Shown here piece by piece: positions 44,929-56,972 of a DNA stretch of 64,000 bases. Position 1 is the stretch's first letter, and each line of letters opens with the position of its first letter. A model generated the notes under the pieces. That model had not been told where the DNA came from. It did not search any database and saw only the letters and a program-made list of their open reading frames with translations. Source of the DNA: Fragilariopsis cylindrus CCMP1102 (taxonomy: Eukaryota; Bacillariophyta; Bacillariophyceae; Bacillariales; Bacillariaceae); NCBI GenBank assembly GCA_900095095.1, contig FMBT01000353.1:186001-250000 (forward strand), in the 5' to 3' direction. Position numbers and translations under genes: made by a program.

Positions 44929-46721
44929 CTAAAAATTGATTAGCATTATATGATTCCTCCTTTTTACTGTTATTATATTATTGTTCCTATTATTCTTTCT
45001 TTCTTCTTTTTGAATATTGATTTCTATAATTTCGGATGCATAATCCATAGCAATATCAATCATAAAGTTCCATCGATTTTTTGATGGGAACCAACCAGTC
45101 GGCCATCCTATATGTCCACCATGCTTCGTGGATAGTAACATGACATTATCAGTTTTTGATATCTCGTTATGTAATGTTACTTCATATAATGAAATCGGAT
45201 CATCGATAGCATGAACAGCAAGTAATGGTACTTTTGTTCCCATTAAACGATTCATACCTTTCGTATCACCAAGACCACCCGCTGAATTATCTTCATAATA
45301 ATCATGTACAGAGGAATAACCGTGATACTTACAAACAAGATCTGTATCGATATCAATTACAGTATAAACATTTTCAACTTGAGCCATTGTTATATTACGT
45401 TGAGCAAATTTTGGCATTAATGGTTTTATAATTGTTGCCTTTAATCCCCATGCTAATGATGGTTGCCATACCTTCATAGAATGTTGTGCGGTGGACAATT
45501 CTTTAAAAGAAGTTTACTAGCACATATTGAACCAGAGAAACATAATGTACCTGCAATACCACTATTCTCTTTCGACTTGGCAGTATAATTTGCAGCAATG
45601 ATACCACCCATACTAAATCCGACCATAATAATTTTAGATTTCTTCTTCGTCGTCGTCGTCTACCAGTACTAGTACCATAAAGTGCATAATTCAATGCATC
45701 CACTGTACAACCTAAATCGGAGGTACGTGCACCATGAAATGATTCATACCCTTTAATGGGTGTTTTCATTAATCCACGATTTATCATAACCGCAACGGTA
45801 CATCCCTCCTTTGTGGCACGACGTGCTAAATCAAGTACGTATGGTTCTGTTGATCCGCCATTCAAACCATGACTGACCAAAAATGTTGGTTTGTCCGATT
45901 GATATCCATCTTTTGGAAATACTATATCTAACGCAACAGCTTCTTCTTCATCATTATCATTATCATTGTCATTATCTTTAGTAGTAGAAGTAGAAGAAGA
46001 TACTTTACATTTTTTACTTGGTCCATTATCACCATCAGGACCAGGCGCAGTTGGAACTTTAACCCAATAACGTTCATAAGAACTTTACCACCAATAGAAC
46101 CTTTAAATAAAGGAATGGTGCCAATGTTAATAAATCACCTGAATAGAGGTAGGGTGTTGGTGAATAATTATCAATATATTGTTGTAACTTGTTACGGATA
46201 CGTATATTAGTATTATTTTTTTCATTGCAAAAAAATCCTTCCTTTGCCGATGATGATGTTTTACCATTGGCATTATTGTTTTGCCATCACTTCTACCCAG
46301 TCCACCGAATCGTCCATTAGTAATATTATGAATAAAGAATGGATCTTCCATTATAGTTCGTACAAAACATACTACTCCAAGTTTAAAATAATTTGATGAC
46401 GTCGTTGATAAGTCTTCTCCTACTTGTCCTACTCCATTTTCTTCTTTCTGATAGTAATAATAGTAAACCTAATCCAGTAAATATAATTACTAATGGTGGA
46501 CATATAATATTCAATAATAATAGAATCATACTTTTAAATAATGGACGTAAATTTTTCCATGATTTCAAATTAACACGTTCATCTTTATTCTTTGGTTTCA
46601 TTGGTTTCGGGATTGGATGGAATGGATATTCAATACTAGCAACTTCCTTTAAACGTTTTAATACCGATTCATGATCATTGTTCTCGTTGCTACTGTTGTT
46701 GCTGTTGTTGTTGAGTGACAT
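44929..46721 (-). CDS. ABHD1/ABHD3/YheT-type alpha/beta hydrolase, frame broken repeatedly
   Basis: The ATG at 46721 opens a short N-terminus with a membrane anchor (MILLLLNIICPPLVIIFTGL). The protein then follows a +1 step near 46388 and -1 steps near 46283, 46122, 46088, 45648 and 45507. In the restored reading the family landmarks appear in order: PTPYLYSGDLLTLAP; SHGLNGGSTEPYV; INRGLMKTPIKGY then GARTSD; nucleophile elbow VGFSMGG; the acid in VHAIDDPI; and the His in STKHGGHIGW. These are typical of membrane-anchored ABHD1/3 lipases and bacterial YheT. Phospholipid or wax-ester hydrolysis is known for relatives; the substrate here is unknown. All catalytic residues are preserved despite the breaks. 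Confidence 0.75.
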
Positions 46722-46983
46722 TGGTGAGACACACTGAGTACACTAAAAAGTGACGTATGATCGATTACGATTTTTCAAACAAAATAAAGCAACGATGGTT
46801 TATGACTTTTTGTTCTTTTGAAGTACTTGGCGATGTTCAGTACTAGCCTTCTGTCTTCTCTTCTACCACCGGTAGCTGCTGGTTAATAATGATGCTTGTA
46901 TTGTGTTTGTGATTTGTTATGTTCGTTCAAGTAAAAGACAGTAGTGAGATGAACACGATTGAGCTTATGAGTTCTATTGTCTA

Positions 46984-47203
46984 CTTCCTCCGTGCACCGG
47001 ATTTTGCGTACAGAAGTATTGTGAGGAATTTTTACAGGATATATAAGCGTGAAGAGTAAGAGTGAGTCGAAAAGTTTCAAAATCTCATTTTTTTTTTAAA
47101 TTTCCTGTCGATTGGTAGACAGATTTTAATAGTTCTCCGTACTTTTATGGTGTGAAAATTCCTCAACATATACCCGCACGCAAAATCCGGTGAACGGAGG
47201 AAG
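46984..47203. mobile_element. Stowaway-like MITE, 220 bp
   Basis: Terminal inverted repeats of about 26 bp with one mismatch: left CTTCCTCCGTGCACCGGATT, right (reverse complement) CTTCCTCCGTTCACCGGATT, both continuing TTGCGT. TA flanks both ends (46982-46983 and 47204-47205). No coding capacity. Shares its CTTCCTCCGT end and an internal ATTCCTCA with the element at 36805-36915. The rest of 46722-47528 is AT-rich without a gene. Confidence 0.75.
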
Positions 47204-47528
47204 TACAATTGTAGACGATGAAGCAATCTATCAATATTTTTTTTAAAGAAGATTTTGATCCGTTGTCCGTAAGAGTGATAATATCATAATATAGTTCAGT
47301 TTGATTTATATATTCCTACATATATATATATATATACGTATGTACGTATGTTTAAATGTAAGAATAGCGCATATTTCCATCGAAAGAGATAGATAGACAG
47401 ATAAAGAAATATTTCGGTCATATAAAGTGTCACAGTTTGATCCCGATGGAAAATAGTTGATATTGTATAAGACTTCTTCGTGATGGTGATGAATAATCAT
47501 GATGATCAATCGTCAATCCGAAATATCA

Positions 47529-49412
47529 CTACATTCGGATCTCCTCTTCAATACTACTGTCATCATCGTCATCTTCTTCTTGCTCTTCTTCTCCTCCTTC
47601 AGGTATGTTATTATATTCTGCACGAAAAGCAGGTGGTGGTCTTCGACGATTTATCCTTGGACGAAGAGAAGCAAACATTTCATCTCTAAAAGGAGGAGCA
47701 CCATCACGCAAACTAGCACCAACAATAATACGTCTGGTACGTTGATCATTATTATTATTAGAAGCAGCAGCAGGTGCAGGTACAGCCACAGAAGCAGATT
47801 CTTCTTCTTCTTCAGCACGACGCTGCCGAGTATACATTGCTGTTTCTCGTGAACGCATTTCACGATTCCGTCTTCTTGAATTAGCAAGTTGTCGTTGTAA
47901 ATGTTCTATACTGTCATGTTGATTCAATGTTTGAGCATTCAATTTTTGTTGTGTAGAAATAGATTTTGTTAATAATGATTGTAATATCAATGATGTACAT
48001 TCTAAATGACCCAGCTTCTCTCGTAAAGTTGCAACATCGATCAACGTCATCGTTCTTTTCCTACCACTGTTATCATCATTATTATTATTATTATTTCTTT
48101 CTTCTTCGTCTTCATCTTCTTCTGCATGATGACTTTCAGGTTCGTCGTGATTTTGCCAGGAAGATTTATCAAGTGCAGTAACGCATCGTTCCTGAAGGTT
48201 TGTAAGCTCATGTTGTTCGTTTTCGTTTTCGTTGTTGTTTTCGTTGTTATAAAGTTCCTCAAATCGCAATAATTCCAACGCAGCATGTTGTGAAACCACT
48301 CTGAATGCAGAAACGTCCGTCAATTGTTGAAATGTTACATTATCCAAAACTTCCATCACACCATCATTGTCATTCTGATTAGGATTAGTGATTTCGTCAT
48401 TATCATTGTCTTCACCATTACCTTGCTGCTGTTGTTGTTGTTGTTGTTGTTCGAATGCCTTTAGATAAGAAACAAGTGCAAGACTAAATTCTTTTACTAA
48501 ATTTTCCGAATAAACGTAATTTGAACGTTCTTTGTAGTATTCTGTAAATAATAATCTCCAAAATCTAAAATCTGTAACATCCGCGACAGTATTGTTGTTG
48601 ATGTTGTTATTTTCTTTTTTCCCAAATAATAATCGACTTGGATCATCTAAGCATTCATCGATGACATATGTTTCTAATTCAAATGCATTAAAATCATATC
48701 GTAATTTTTTTGTGCATTCATATATATGTATTAAATCATTAACGTTAATATTATCTTTTCTTGATCTATCATTACGACGATCACGCATAAAATTATATTT
48801 TGCAATTTTTGTTAAACTATCAATTTGAAAATAGTCACATAAACAAATAACAATGGGTGCATTCATTCTCTTTAATCCAGGTGCTACAGCGTTAAGTTCC
48901 TCGTTTGCTTGTGCTTCTGTTTGTGCTACTGTTTGAACATTATCTTGAATAGATGTTGTTCCTGTTCCTGTTTCTTTTTCTGCTGTTGTTGTATCTTCAT
49001 TACGATAACAATGATTAAGTATAATTTGAAATGCTTGACCGGCAACAGCATGAAAAGTTTCTTCATCCATTTGATCTGAAAATTGTATGAATGATTCATT
49101 TGTATTCGATTCAGTATATCTTCTATGTTGTTCCGAACCTAAAAATACACTTGAAAAATAGTCACTTTTTGGACCAACTAAATTACGATGAATTGAATAT
49201 CGGTATAATGTTGGGCGTTGTTGACATTGAGTAGTACTGTTCGATGTCTTTCTCTTTTTGTTGATTGGTTCTGATTCTGATTCTGGTTCCTCGTCCAATA
49301 AGCTCTTTCTATTACTACCTTTCCATCCCAACACGATCGTCCAATCACTGTAATCCGGTTCAGGATCAGGATCGAGTGACCAATGCGTGTTATTTCTTGT
49401 ACGTGCTGCCAT
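47529..49412 (-). CDS. BTB/POZ-domain protein
   Basis: A single 627-residue frame from an ATG. A BTB/POZ-like region lies around residues 75-145: YSIHRNLVGPKSDYFSSVFL and FIQFSDQMDEETFHAVAGQA; YF-S-x-F after a HR-x-L motif is a BTB signature. The later BACK-like helical part is YKERSNYVYSENLVKEFSLA. Long Asn, Gln, Glu and Asp runs and a C-terminal coiled coil (about residues 495-540, ending RRRNREMRS) follow. It could be a substrate adaptor for a CUL3 ubiquitin ligase or a homomeric scaffold. The partner is unknown. Diatoms have many such proteins. There are no introns. Confidence 0.75.
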   Translation of the reverse strand: MAARTRNNTHWSLDPDPEPDYSDWTIVLGWKGSNRKSLLDEEPESESEPINKKRKTSNSTTQCQQRPTLYRYSIHRNLVGPKSDYFSSVFLGSEQHRRYTESNTNESFIQFSDQMDEETFHAVAGQAFQIILNHCYRNEDTTTAEKETGTGTTSIQDNVQTVAQTEAQANEELNAVAPGLKRMNAPIVICLCDYFQIDSLTKIAKYNFMRDRRNDRSRKDNINVNDLIHIYECTKKLRYDFNAFELETYVIDECLDDPSRLLFGKKENNNINNNTVADVTDFRFWRLLFTEYYKERSNYVYSENLVKEFSLALVSYLKAFEQQQQQQQQQGNGEDNDNDEITNPNQNDNDGVMEVLDNVTFQQLTDVSAFRVVSQHAALELLRFEELYNNENNNENENEQHELTNLQERCVTALDKSSWQNHDEPESHHAEEDEDEEERNNNNNNDDNSGRKRTMTLIDVATLREKLGHLECTSLILQSLLTKSISTQQKLNAQTLNQHDSIEHLQRQLANSRRRNREMRSRETAMYTRQRRAEEEEESASVAVPAPAAASNNNNDQRTRRIIVGASLRDGAPPFRDEMFASLRPRINRRRPPPAFRAEYNNIPEGGEEEQEEDDDDDSSIEEEIRM

Positions 49413-50402
49413 TGCTGAAACTGAGACTGTTGCTGCTGATGCTGATGCTTCTACTTTTTGTCTCTCGTAGACATGTCCTATCTATTCTGGAGCTTTCTTT
49501 CTTTGTTGCTAAAGTTGAGCTTAAGAATTTAACGTGTCACGATATATATATTCAATATCATTTCAATCTCTCAACGTCAAAGTCAAAAGCGACGGATTGA
49601 GAATCTTAGATTTGCCTCCCCCCCCCCCCCGTGATTCATTCAGTCGTGTCTATACCTGAATAACTCTTAGCATTCTCATGCAATTTTGCATGGCGCCACG
49701 ATCAACATCATGCAAGGCACAGGGCCTTGCGGGACTAATAATTTTTGGGGGTTTGGTAGAAACTAAATTATTATAGCGTGTTTTTACAGCGTGGAGTATC
49801 CGCCTTGCTTAAGCGGGTAGGGTTACCCGCTTTGCATTACCCGAAAAAGCAGGTATGGAGTAACCGCTTTTGTAAAAATAAAACTAATTATTAATTTTCG
49901 ACCAGCCCCCGAAATATTTACAGTGCCGGAAGGCCCATAGAGCGAAGCATCAAAGAAAAAGATATCTTTGTTCTTTTGTTTCAACACAAAATAGAAAATA
50001 AGAGAAAGAAAAGACTCACAATAAGAAGACATATCGATTAATCACATAGAACTATTCAGGTACGGGTTTAACAGCACTTTAGAACTGCTTTGCGTTCTTT
50101 GTCCTGTAATCCTTAAGACGTTGTGAAAACACTACCGATATATCGCCATTGAAATTGCTGTTATGTTATGTATTATCCTCAGATTCTAATTTTTTGTGTA
50201 TGTCGACGAAGCGACGAGACGATGAAATGAAAATTCTCACAGTAACCATTCGTATCCCCTTCACCTCTTCTTTCAACTTTATGTTAATTTCCTTATACTA
50301 TACTATACTTTTTAACTCAACGTACAACAGCAAAAATCAACAACAACAACAACTACTACTACAACAATAGATAGATAGATAGATACCGCAGCTATTATCA
50401 AC
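49413..50402. other. Intergenic, ~1 kb, with poly-C tract and GC hairpin
   Basis: A run of 13 C at 49618-49630, and a perfect 9-bp stem AAGCGGGTA/TACCCGCTT (49811-49819 and 49824-49832) with a 4-base loop, followed by a further TTACCCG. The region 49680-49930 has uneven base composition and several inverted pieces, like a degenerate repeat. The CAACAACAACAACTACTACT leader before 50403 belongs to the next gene's 5' UTR. Confidence 0.5.
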
Positions 50403-51659
50403 ATGGACGCATTTAAGAAGAATTTGACCAGTCTCGGGTCAAAAGTTAAAGAGCAGGCAGAAGAAGTCGTGACGAGATATTCACTGGACGAAAAGGCCAC
50501 AGCAGCAAAAGCTCAGCTTGAAATAAAAGCGGCAGAAGCACAGGTTGCGGCATCAAAGTTCGCCAAGGACCATGAACTTGATGTCAAGGCAGAATCTGCA
50601 AAGAAACAAGCTGATGAATTTATCAAGGAGAAAAAACTTGATGTCAAGGCTGCTGATGCTAAGAAAGACGTGGACGGATTTATGAAAGAACACAAATTAG
50701 ATGAAAAGGCGAACGCTCTAATATTATCAGCAGAAACGGCACTGGGACTGAACAAGAATAAAAATTCCGTATACCCAGAAGTTATTCAAGAAATGGAATT
50801 CAAACTCGTTGATGGGAAGGGTTTAGGAAAATCTGCAGGTGCAGCAGGTGAAGTCGAAGCAGAAGCAGAAGCAGATACTGAAGCAACCGATGTTACCACC
50901 GAAGAGAAGAAATCTTTTGTTTTGAAATATGCGCCAAACCTCTCCAATGTACAGGAGGGTTCGATCGCTCATACTTTGTTAAAAGCCAAATCTAAAGTAT
51001 TCGGGGGTGCTGCAATCGGAGCTGGTGCAGCTGCTTGCGTAGCTGCTGGTGCCGCATCATCCGAAAAAGATAAAACAAATGACGAAGAAAATGATGCAAA
51101 ATTTGACGAGGTAATGAAAGAAGCAAACGAATCATATTCTGGTCCAGGTGGTATTACTATGGAAGAGCTTAAGAATGACGCTGATGATATTTCAGCGGCG
51201 ATGGAGACATCCGCTGATAAGATTACCGTTAAAGAAGAGGCTCAGAAGGCTTTACTTCCGCTCATGGCCAAACTGGTTCTAGCTAAAAATAAATTCCTTA
51301 GTATGGCTTCTAAGAATAAGGACAAAAAAGAAATAGAAGGTGAAGGCGAGAAAGAAAAAGGTACAATAACCGAAACGAAGGAAGACGATGCAGTACCGAG
51401 TGAAGAAAAAGGAAAATTACCTTCGGAATATGCAATGAAAGATTTCAAGTTCCGTGCAGAAAAAGCTGCAACAGAAGCATTCGAAAATGCTGAACGAATT
51501 GCAAAAGATGTAGCGACTAAAGTTGGTATCATCAAAGTTGCTGCTAGCGAGGATTCAGAAAAAGAAACAGAAGAAGAAGGAATAGAAGTTAAGTTAGAAG
51601 AAGAAACTACTGCTCCTGTTCCTGCTGTTACAGACGACGAAGAAGCGAAAGTTGAATAA
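50403..51659 (+). CDS. LEA-like amphipathic repeat protein
   Basis: A single 418-residue frame from an ATG. Residues about 30-115 consist of repeating charged helical units of roughly 22 residues: ELDVKAESAKKQADEFIKEK, then KLDVKAADAKKDVDGFMKEH, then KLDEKANALI. This 11-residue-based repeat of Lys/Ala/Glu/Asp is typical of group-3 LEA proteins and apolipoprotein-like amphipathic helices. The middle has a small Ala/Gly-rich hydrophobic patch (GGAAIGAGAAACVAAGAASS). The C-terminus is acidic. No signal peptide. Roles in desiccation or freezing protection or in coating lipid bodies or membranes are known for such helices. Neither is shown here. Confidence 0.65.
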   Translation: MDAFKKNLTSLGSKVKEQAEEVVTRYSLDEKATAAKAQLEIKAAEAQVAASKFAKDHELDVKAESAKKQADEFIKEKKLDVKAADAKKDVDGFMKEHKLDEKANALILSAETALGLNKNKNSVYPEVIQEMEFKLVDGKGLGKSAGAAGEVEAEAEADTEATDVTTEEKKSFVLKYAPNLSNVQEGSIAHTLLKAKSKVFGGAAIGAGAAACVAAGAASSEKDKTNDEENDAKFDEVMKEANESYSGPGGITMEELKNDADDISAAMETSADKITVKEEAQKALLPLMAKLVLAKNKFLSMASKNKDKKEIEGEGEKEKGTITETKEDDAVPSEEKGKLPSEYAMKDFKFRAEKAATEAFENAERIAKDVATKVGIIKVAASEDSEKETEEEGIEVKLEEETTAPVPAVTDDEEAKVE

Positions 51660-52480
51660 CTATCACTCGGAACAAGTACTTGTTGTTAATGAATTTACTG
51701 TCATAGTAGGAATTAATGTGCGCACATACACACTTTGTAAACCTTATTTAATTTAAAAAATAGAAAATAGCCTTGCTATTGGCCTACAATTACAATTGTA
51801 GTAATATAGTTAAGATAATAATCTACTCCCCATTTTGGAGAAGAAAAGGTAGATCCAGTCTTTGAATATCCCAATTGTTCAATATGAGAAGGATTAAATT
51901 GAGTCCGTAATCAGCATCACCTAACAGACAAAAATAATGCCAGTATACTTAATCAGCATCTAGAAGAGAAACAAGGATGAAAAGCAGTGCTAGCAACAAC
52001 AAAGTGTTTTTATCTGTTGTTTTTTTAGAAGTACGGTAGTATTGTATTGTATTTGATATATATTCTGATTTATACTGTTGTACTGAAATAGTCCTAAAAC
52101 GACACGTCGCACGGTTGACGACGTACGAAATTATTTCTCAAGCGCGAACAAAAACAGCCACACAGAACGTGAGAAGATGAGTTACGAGATCAGGTCCAAT
52201 CATGAGAAAAAGAGTTCTGCCTCCAGCACATAATCTATCTGCCAAGCAACATCAATCTGTTGTTACAAGTACACGCCATCGCGTCGACAGTGCATACCGT
52301 ATCATCTTGCAGTCGAGACGAAGTGAAACTTTAAGTTAATCGTCTCGCCTTCCCTTTACTAAGAACAATCTAAAGGAATTCGAAACCACAATCTCTTTAA
52401 ACAGCTATTATTGCTTTATCATCTAAAGGAATTCCAAACCACAATCTTTTAAAACAGCTATTATTGTTTTATCTTTTAAA
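51660..52480. other. Intergenic, ~820 bp, no gene
   Basis: Holds the 53-bp duplication just before the next gene, and an inverted CTACAATT-AC-AATTGTAG near 51784-51801. Nothing coding. Confidence 0.4.
52368..52473. repeat. 53-bp tandem duplication upstream of SPP
   Basis: Copies at 52368-52420 and 52421-52473 differ at 4 of 53 positions (ATCTAAAGGAATTC...CAGCTATTATTG). They end 7 nt before the start codon at 52481, so they lie in the leader or core promoter of the peptidase gene. Confidence 0.9.
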
Positions 52481-55400
52481 ATGATGCAGATTTCGGCGGG
52501 TAGTATGAACATGCTGTCATGTCTTGCGGCGATATGTTATACCGCGGTGACGATATCAACGACGACAATAACAACTAGCGTTTCTGCTTTTACAGCACCG
52601 TCACAGCAACGGTCTATTATCAATACACAAATACCGCGATCGCTACCAGTGTTAAACGAAAAAGATGAAAAGAAGGGTAAATTTTCTCTTGGCAATCTAT
52701 TTAATGGAGGTGGAGAGAATGACGAACGTGGTATAACAACTGCGCTGAGAGGAGGAAAATTAGAACCTCATCCAAGTGTTCGGCCTCATATTTCTGCTTT
52801 AAATCTTCTAGGACCTGATCCACAAGTGACACCTCCATCGGAACCGTTACCTGTACATCCCGAAGTTAGAAGCGGAACACTTCCAAATGGACTTCCATAC
52901 GTTATTTTGCCAAACAAAAGTCCACCGGGACGGTTCGAGGCACATTTGCAAGTTTTTTCTGGTTCAGCCGATGAACTCGAACCACAACAAGGAATTGCTC
53001 ATCTCACGGAACATGTAGCCTATATGGGATCAAGAAAACGTGAACTCCTTTTTGGAACTGGCTCACAAACTAATGGTACGTCAAAGAATATCATTTGTAC
53101 TAGAGTCTATGAATATGTCAATATTTTATCCATCCTGGTTGTCTACTCGAAAAGGCTGCTGCTATTTGATTCGAGAACTCTATACGGCTTTTGTATGCTT
53201 ATATTTTCTGACTTTCTCTCGTCCCCTCTTTATCCCCCACTTGACACGACAACACAATTTAACACGTTTCAATGATTGAATAATTATTAATAATAACGAT
53301 AGCATACACCGACTTTCATCACACTGTCTTTTATGCTGTATGTCCCGTTAAAACCCCCAGTGGTGGTATGCCCATGCTTCCTATGGCATTGGATGCTCTA
53401 GTCGATGTCATGGAGGCACGAGCAGAGAGTTCACGATTGGAAAAGGAACGAGCCGCTGTTTTGTCGGAAATGACAATGGTTAACACTATTGAATATCGAG
53501 TAGAATGTCAGATTTTATCTACCCTACATCGTGAAAATCGTCTTGCCAAACGATTCCCTATTGGTAAAGAGTCACTTATTCGTAGTTGGCAAACGGACGA
53601 TGTCAAATCGTGGCATCGACAACATTATCGACCTGATAATGTGTTACTGTATTTGGTAGGTGATATTGATCCCGATGATGCCGAAAGGGTAATCGCTGAA
53701 AAGTTTGGACGATTATCGGCAGAAAAACAAGGATCGGAAATCAAATTGAAGGAAATTAAGGAAATGGCAGCCGACTTATCAGATGCTGTTGTCGATGGTT
53801 CAGTGAAGTCAGCACAAAGCTGGCATTATCCACCTGTTCGACATGATTGGTGCGTGCCAGAAGATTTCAACATCAATCCTAAGTTGCTTATTCCGAAAGA
53901 GGGGAAGGCTTATGATTTGCAACTTCAAGATGCGTATCCGCTAGACGAAAAAACGGACTTTTTGAAATCAGAGAGCTTGGCACCGGGAAAGAAAATCCGA
54001 CCCCATATTTTCCGCCATGAACTTTTGCAATCCTTTTCCTTGCATTTCTTCAGTAAGAGACCAGTTGAGCCAATTGTAGACATTGATTCGTTCCGTAAAA
54101 GTCTTGCTAAGAGGGTTGCTCTCGCTGCACTTCAAATTCGTTTGAACGTCGGAGGTAGAAGCGACGATCCTGCGTTCACATTTGTTGAATTTAACCAACT
54201 TGATTCTGCTCGTGAAGGATGTGCCGTATGTAGTCTTGACATGACCGCCGAACCACACAAGTGGAAGGAAGCCATTGCCAAATCCCTGTCTGAGATTCGC
54301 AAATTGGGTGTTTATGGTGTCACTATGGGTGAAATGGAACGATACGCCTCCTCTCTAATGACGGATGGAGAACAATTAGCAGCCCAAGGGGATCGTATCA
54401 GTCACGGAGATCAGCTCTCGTACCTGATGGAGACTGTCGCCAATGGACACACATTCATGTCACCTGAACAATCTTATGATATGACCGCTAAGGCATTGTC
54501 TTCACTCACGATTGAGGATGTTAACAATGCGGCCGTAGAGCTTTGTTCGCACGTGCTAGCATTGAAGGATGGTGAACCATCTCTTCAGGGTCCAGTGATT
54601 GCCATTGCTTGCACACCTAAGGGTGCAAGTCAAGACGATCCAGCATATTGTGATGAAGATAGCTTGGTTCAAGCGATTTATGATGCCTGTCAGACTGAAG
54701 TGGAACCTGAAAAAGACGTTGTGGTTCCGTTCACTCTTTTGCCAGAAGATGAATTAGCTATGGCTATGGAAGCTAACCCACCATCTTGGCTCGGAGGGCA
54801 ATTTAGTGACGGAACGCCTAACACTGCACCTGATACCATCACACGACCATTCACACTTCGACGAATGGGTAATGGTGTCCGTGTTGGAGTATCGTACAAT
54901 TCGCATGAATCTCAAAGAGGGCATCTCCGTTTGGTTGCTCCTGGTGGAAGAGATGCAGAGAAGCGGCTGGGTTTCAAAAAGGGATCAATGTCAGTCGGTG
55001 CAAGAACTATGCAAGAGGGAGGTGCATTCGGACCTTGGAGCCGAGAACAGGTTGAACTCTTTTGCGTAGACCATTTACTCATGGTTGAGATCAATTGCAG
55101 TGAAGAATCTATCACAGTCGATTTCGTGTTCCCTACAACCAATGTGGGTAACGTTGGGTTTGGAGATGACGTAAAGCTGGGAATCACTGGAACAGAATCT
55201 GTTATGCAAATTGTTCGAGAAATCATCACTGGTTTTAGATGGGAAGAGGATGCATTGGGGCGCAGTAAGTCCAGTTTCCGAACCACGCACGAAGGTCTTC
55301 TAAAGAATCTTGAAAATCTTAGCACAGAAAGAATCATGGAGTCGATGACAAATCACGACGATCGGTGAGTACATTTCTTCCAAAGGTTTTTTTTGTTTTG

Positions 55401-56497
55401 TTCTATTGGTATAGCGTTTGAGACGTGTTTTCTACAATTGCATCGTATCTTATCTTGTCGTATCTTCCGTATTATTTGGTACTAGTTTCCTTTCTATTGA
55501 CGTTGAGTCAGTGGATGCTATTACCTTAGAGGATGCTCAGAATGCCGTCATGTCTCAAATGTCGCCATCTAATTTAGAAGTCTCTATTTCTGGAGACTTT
55601 GATGTTAATGAGGTATTAGAAATGGTCTACAAATATATTGGAACTGTTCCTGCCGATGCCAATAAAGAATATCTGAAGGAAGAAGTTGCCTTAGAGCAGG
55701 GAGCGTCAGTAGGAAGCGTCCCAGCTTTGCCCCATGGTAGACATTTAGAACTTGAACTTCCCGATTCGGATCCACGTGCGGTTGCATATGTTGCTGGTTC
55801 GGCACCAAATGGATGGGGTTATTTAGCTGATGGATCAACTGTTGTTGAACAAATTATGGCAAATGATAGTAGGGCTTCAGATTATGATAAACAACGTCGA
55901 AAGCATCCATTATTTGCTCACGTAGCATTGCTTCTGCTATCGGAGATTGCCAATCGTCGACTATTCAGCTATGTCCGTGAACGCAAACAATTGACGTACG
56001 ATGCGAATTTCTCCTTTACTGGCTTTGAACGATTAATGGGAGGTTTCTTTCTTGTTACGGTAACAGCCTCGAAGGAAAATGCACAAAAGGCCTTGGATGC
56101 ATGTAAGGAGACATTGCAAAATTTGAGAAAGAAACAAAAGATCTCACCAGACAATGTCGAGTCTGCCAAGCGTGTTGTACTAAATCGTCATGACTTTGAA
56201 TTACGGACGACGTCGTACTGGGCACAACTTATGTCTGGTATCCAAGAAGAGTCCGTTCCTCTTAAGGGACCACTTTCCTTTACTGACTTCCAGGCAGTTG
56301 TTGAGGCCATCACAGCAACAGATTTACAGTTAACACTTGAAACTTTAGGATTGGATGATGACCAATTTTTTACCGCTATTGGACAGACGGTCCAAATAGT
56401 TACACCCGATTCCGACGATGACGATGATGAGGAAGTACCGCTTGTACGACAAGCACCATCAATTGGTATGAGAAGAGGTGGAGCATTAAGAGATTAA
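52481..56497 (+). CDS. SPP: Plastid stromal processing peptidase (M16 metallopeptidase)
   Basis: Three exons: 52481-53075, 53303-55364 and 55486-56497, both introns GT-AG (TGGTACGT and CGGTGAGT donors). Total 1223 codons. The signal peptide is followed by SVSAFTAP (residues 33-40), the classic diatom plastid presequence. The zinc site HLTEH is at 174-178. The exon 1/2 join gives GTGSQTNAYTDFHHTVFYA, almost the plant SPP sequence, followed by LEKERAAVLSEMTMVNTIEY and KRFPIGKESLIRSW. The second M16 half has HVALLLLSEIANRRLFSYVR and ERKQLTYDANFSFTG. SPP removes transit peptides from proteins imported into the stroma. Length (1222) is near plant SPP. Very well supported. Confidence 0.95.
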
Positions 56498-56972
56498 ATT
56501 TTGTTCATACGGTAGTGTTGTTACTGAAACATAATAATAATAATGTATAGATTAAGCTGAAACAAAATCATCTTTCCTTGTTGTGCTGTGTTGTAGTATT
56601 CAGTATGAGTATCAATTATTCTTTATCCATCTTTTATATACTATTGTTCTTTTTGACTAAGTTTCTACAGCTACAGTAGCAACTACTACAGGCACCAATT
56701 AAGTTGTAGGTCCTAGACGTATTGTGTACAGCAGAATTAGGTATGTATGAATTGTTAATTTTGTACGAGAACAAAAGAGTGAAATTGGTCGCTGATAGAC
56801 ATACTTTCATTACTCAAGACTACGTGAAGTCGCATGATTTCTAACTTTCTACATTTCGTAACAGCGAAAGAAATGGATCGAAAAAAAAAACCCATTCGCT
56901 TCTTTTCCATTTTAATTCTTATTATTAAATTACTAATTTATGTATAAATAACCAAGATTGGTTTTCTTCTCC
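56498..56972. other. Intergenic between convergent genes
   Basis: 3' flanks of SPP and SDHC; A-run near 56880. No gene seen. Confidence 0.4.
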
